From Candidatus Altimarinota bacterium (GTDB lineage Bacteria > Patescibacteriota > Gracilibacteria > BD1-5 > UBA2023): a stretch of 5,466 nt of DNA. The position numbers and the translations under genes were made by a program. The notes below the pieces were generated by a model. The model was not told the DNA's origin and did not search any database. It worked only from the letters and a program-made list of their open reading frames with translations. The first letter of the stretch is position 1. Every line of letters begins with the position of its first letter. Shown here piece after piece: positions 5,235 to 5,466 of this stretch. The stretch covers positions 1 to 5,466 of the forward strand of contig JALNXF010000028.1 of the NCBI GenBank assembly GCA_023230505.1, written 5' to 3'.

Positions 5235-5466
5235 ATGCAAAAAGTATTTCAGACAATAATTGATGTAAATCATGGAAATTGTGAACAAGCTGTTATAGCA
5301 TCGATTTTTGAACTTCCATTAGACGATGTTCCTAATTTTATTGAATACAAAAAAGGTAAAGAATTTGATAAGAGTTTATTTGGGTGGTTATATGAAAAAG
5401 GATTTTCGCCTGGCTCTATTTATAAAAGTAACTATGGGTTAGAAAAATTAAAAAGTATTGCTAAAT
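5235..5466 (+). CDS. Putative C39/papain-like cysteine-peptidase-like phage protein (3' partial)
   Basis: The frame opens at ATG 5235 and runs off the right edge after 77 complete codons with no stop. The N-terminus 'QTIIDVNHGNCEQAVIAS' followed by 'FELPLDDVPNF' matches a recurrent pattern in phage and bacterial proteins, Q...G-[ND]-C..A..AS[LI]..[LI]....VP.F. In these the Cys (Cys16 here) at the start of the first helix is the presumed nucleophile of a C39/papain-like fold. The His and Asp/Asn of a triad would lie beyond the window, so catalysis cannot be confirmed. No signal peptide is visible, implying a cytoplasmic protein. The start is supported because the conserved motif begins a few residues after the Met. 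It may have its own promoter in the 75-nt gap before it. Confidence 0.8.
   Translation, partial: MQKVFQTIIDVNHGNCEQAVIASIFELPLDDVPNFIEYKKGKEFDKSLFGWLYEKGFSPGSIYKSNYGLEKLKSIAK

Noticed and set aside
1..5466. tRNA genes, CRISPR arrays, insertion sequences, inteins, introns
   Set aside because: No cloverleaf, regularly spaced repeats, transposase or terminal inverted repeats were seen, and NrdJ has normal length without an insertion.

Overview
The window looks like part of an AT-rich (roughly 30% GC) tailed-phage genome. All genes lie on the + strand, spacing is very tight (0 to 10 nt at most junctions), and small unrecognised genes sit between replication and nucleotide-metabolism genes. The host is probably a member of the Bacteroidetes. 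The ribonucleotide reductase closely resembles the class II enzymes I associate with that phylum, and most start codons are preceded by A-rich leaders rather than Shine-Dalgarno sequences. This is inference: no structural or packaging gene is present to prove a phage origin.

Layout: (1) 1-750, C-terminal half of a DnaB-like (SF4, RecA-fold) helicase, cut by the window edge. (2) 760-1326, an unrecognised 188-residue protein. (3) 1327-3840, a complete adenosylcobalamin-dependent class II ribonucleotide reductase (NrdJ, 837 residues) with all catalytic cysteines and the C-terminal redox/zinc tail; it starts directly after the preceding stop codon. (4) 3841-3926, an 86-nt gap holding a long, almost GC-free hairpin followed by a T tract, possibly the end of the helicase-nrdJ unit. 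(5) 3927-4163, a small acidic unknown protein. (6) 4190-4300, a single-pass membrane microprotein. (7) 4311-5159, a complete DHH/DHHA1 phosphoesterase of NrnA/NrnB type, with a GC-rich island near its 3' end. (8) 5160-5234, a gap with promoter-like sequence and an inverted repeat. (9) 5235-5466, the start of a protein with an N-terminal 'GNC..A..AS' motif typical of C39/papain-like cysteine-peptidase-like phage proteins, cut by the right edge.

The recognisable genes fit one theme. The helicase unwinds the replicating phage genome. NrdJ makes deoxynucleotides without oxygen and without a small subunit, but needs cobalamin from the host. The DHH enzyme probably degrades very short oligonucleotides (or signalling dinucleotides) to mononucleotides that could feed the same pool. 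The small proteins have no function I can read. I see no tRNA, CRISPR array, insertion sequence or integrase, and no clearly novel system. The best candidates for follow-up are the DHH enzyme, the membrane microprotein, the putative cysteine peptidase and the non-coding structures.
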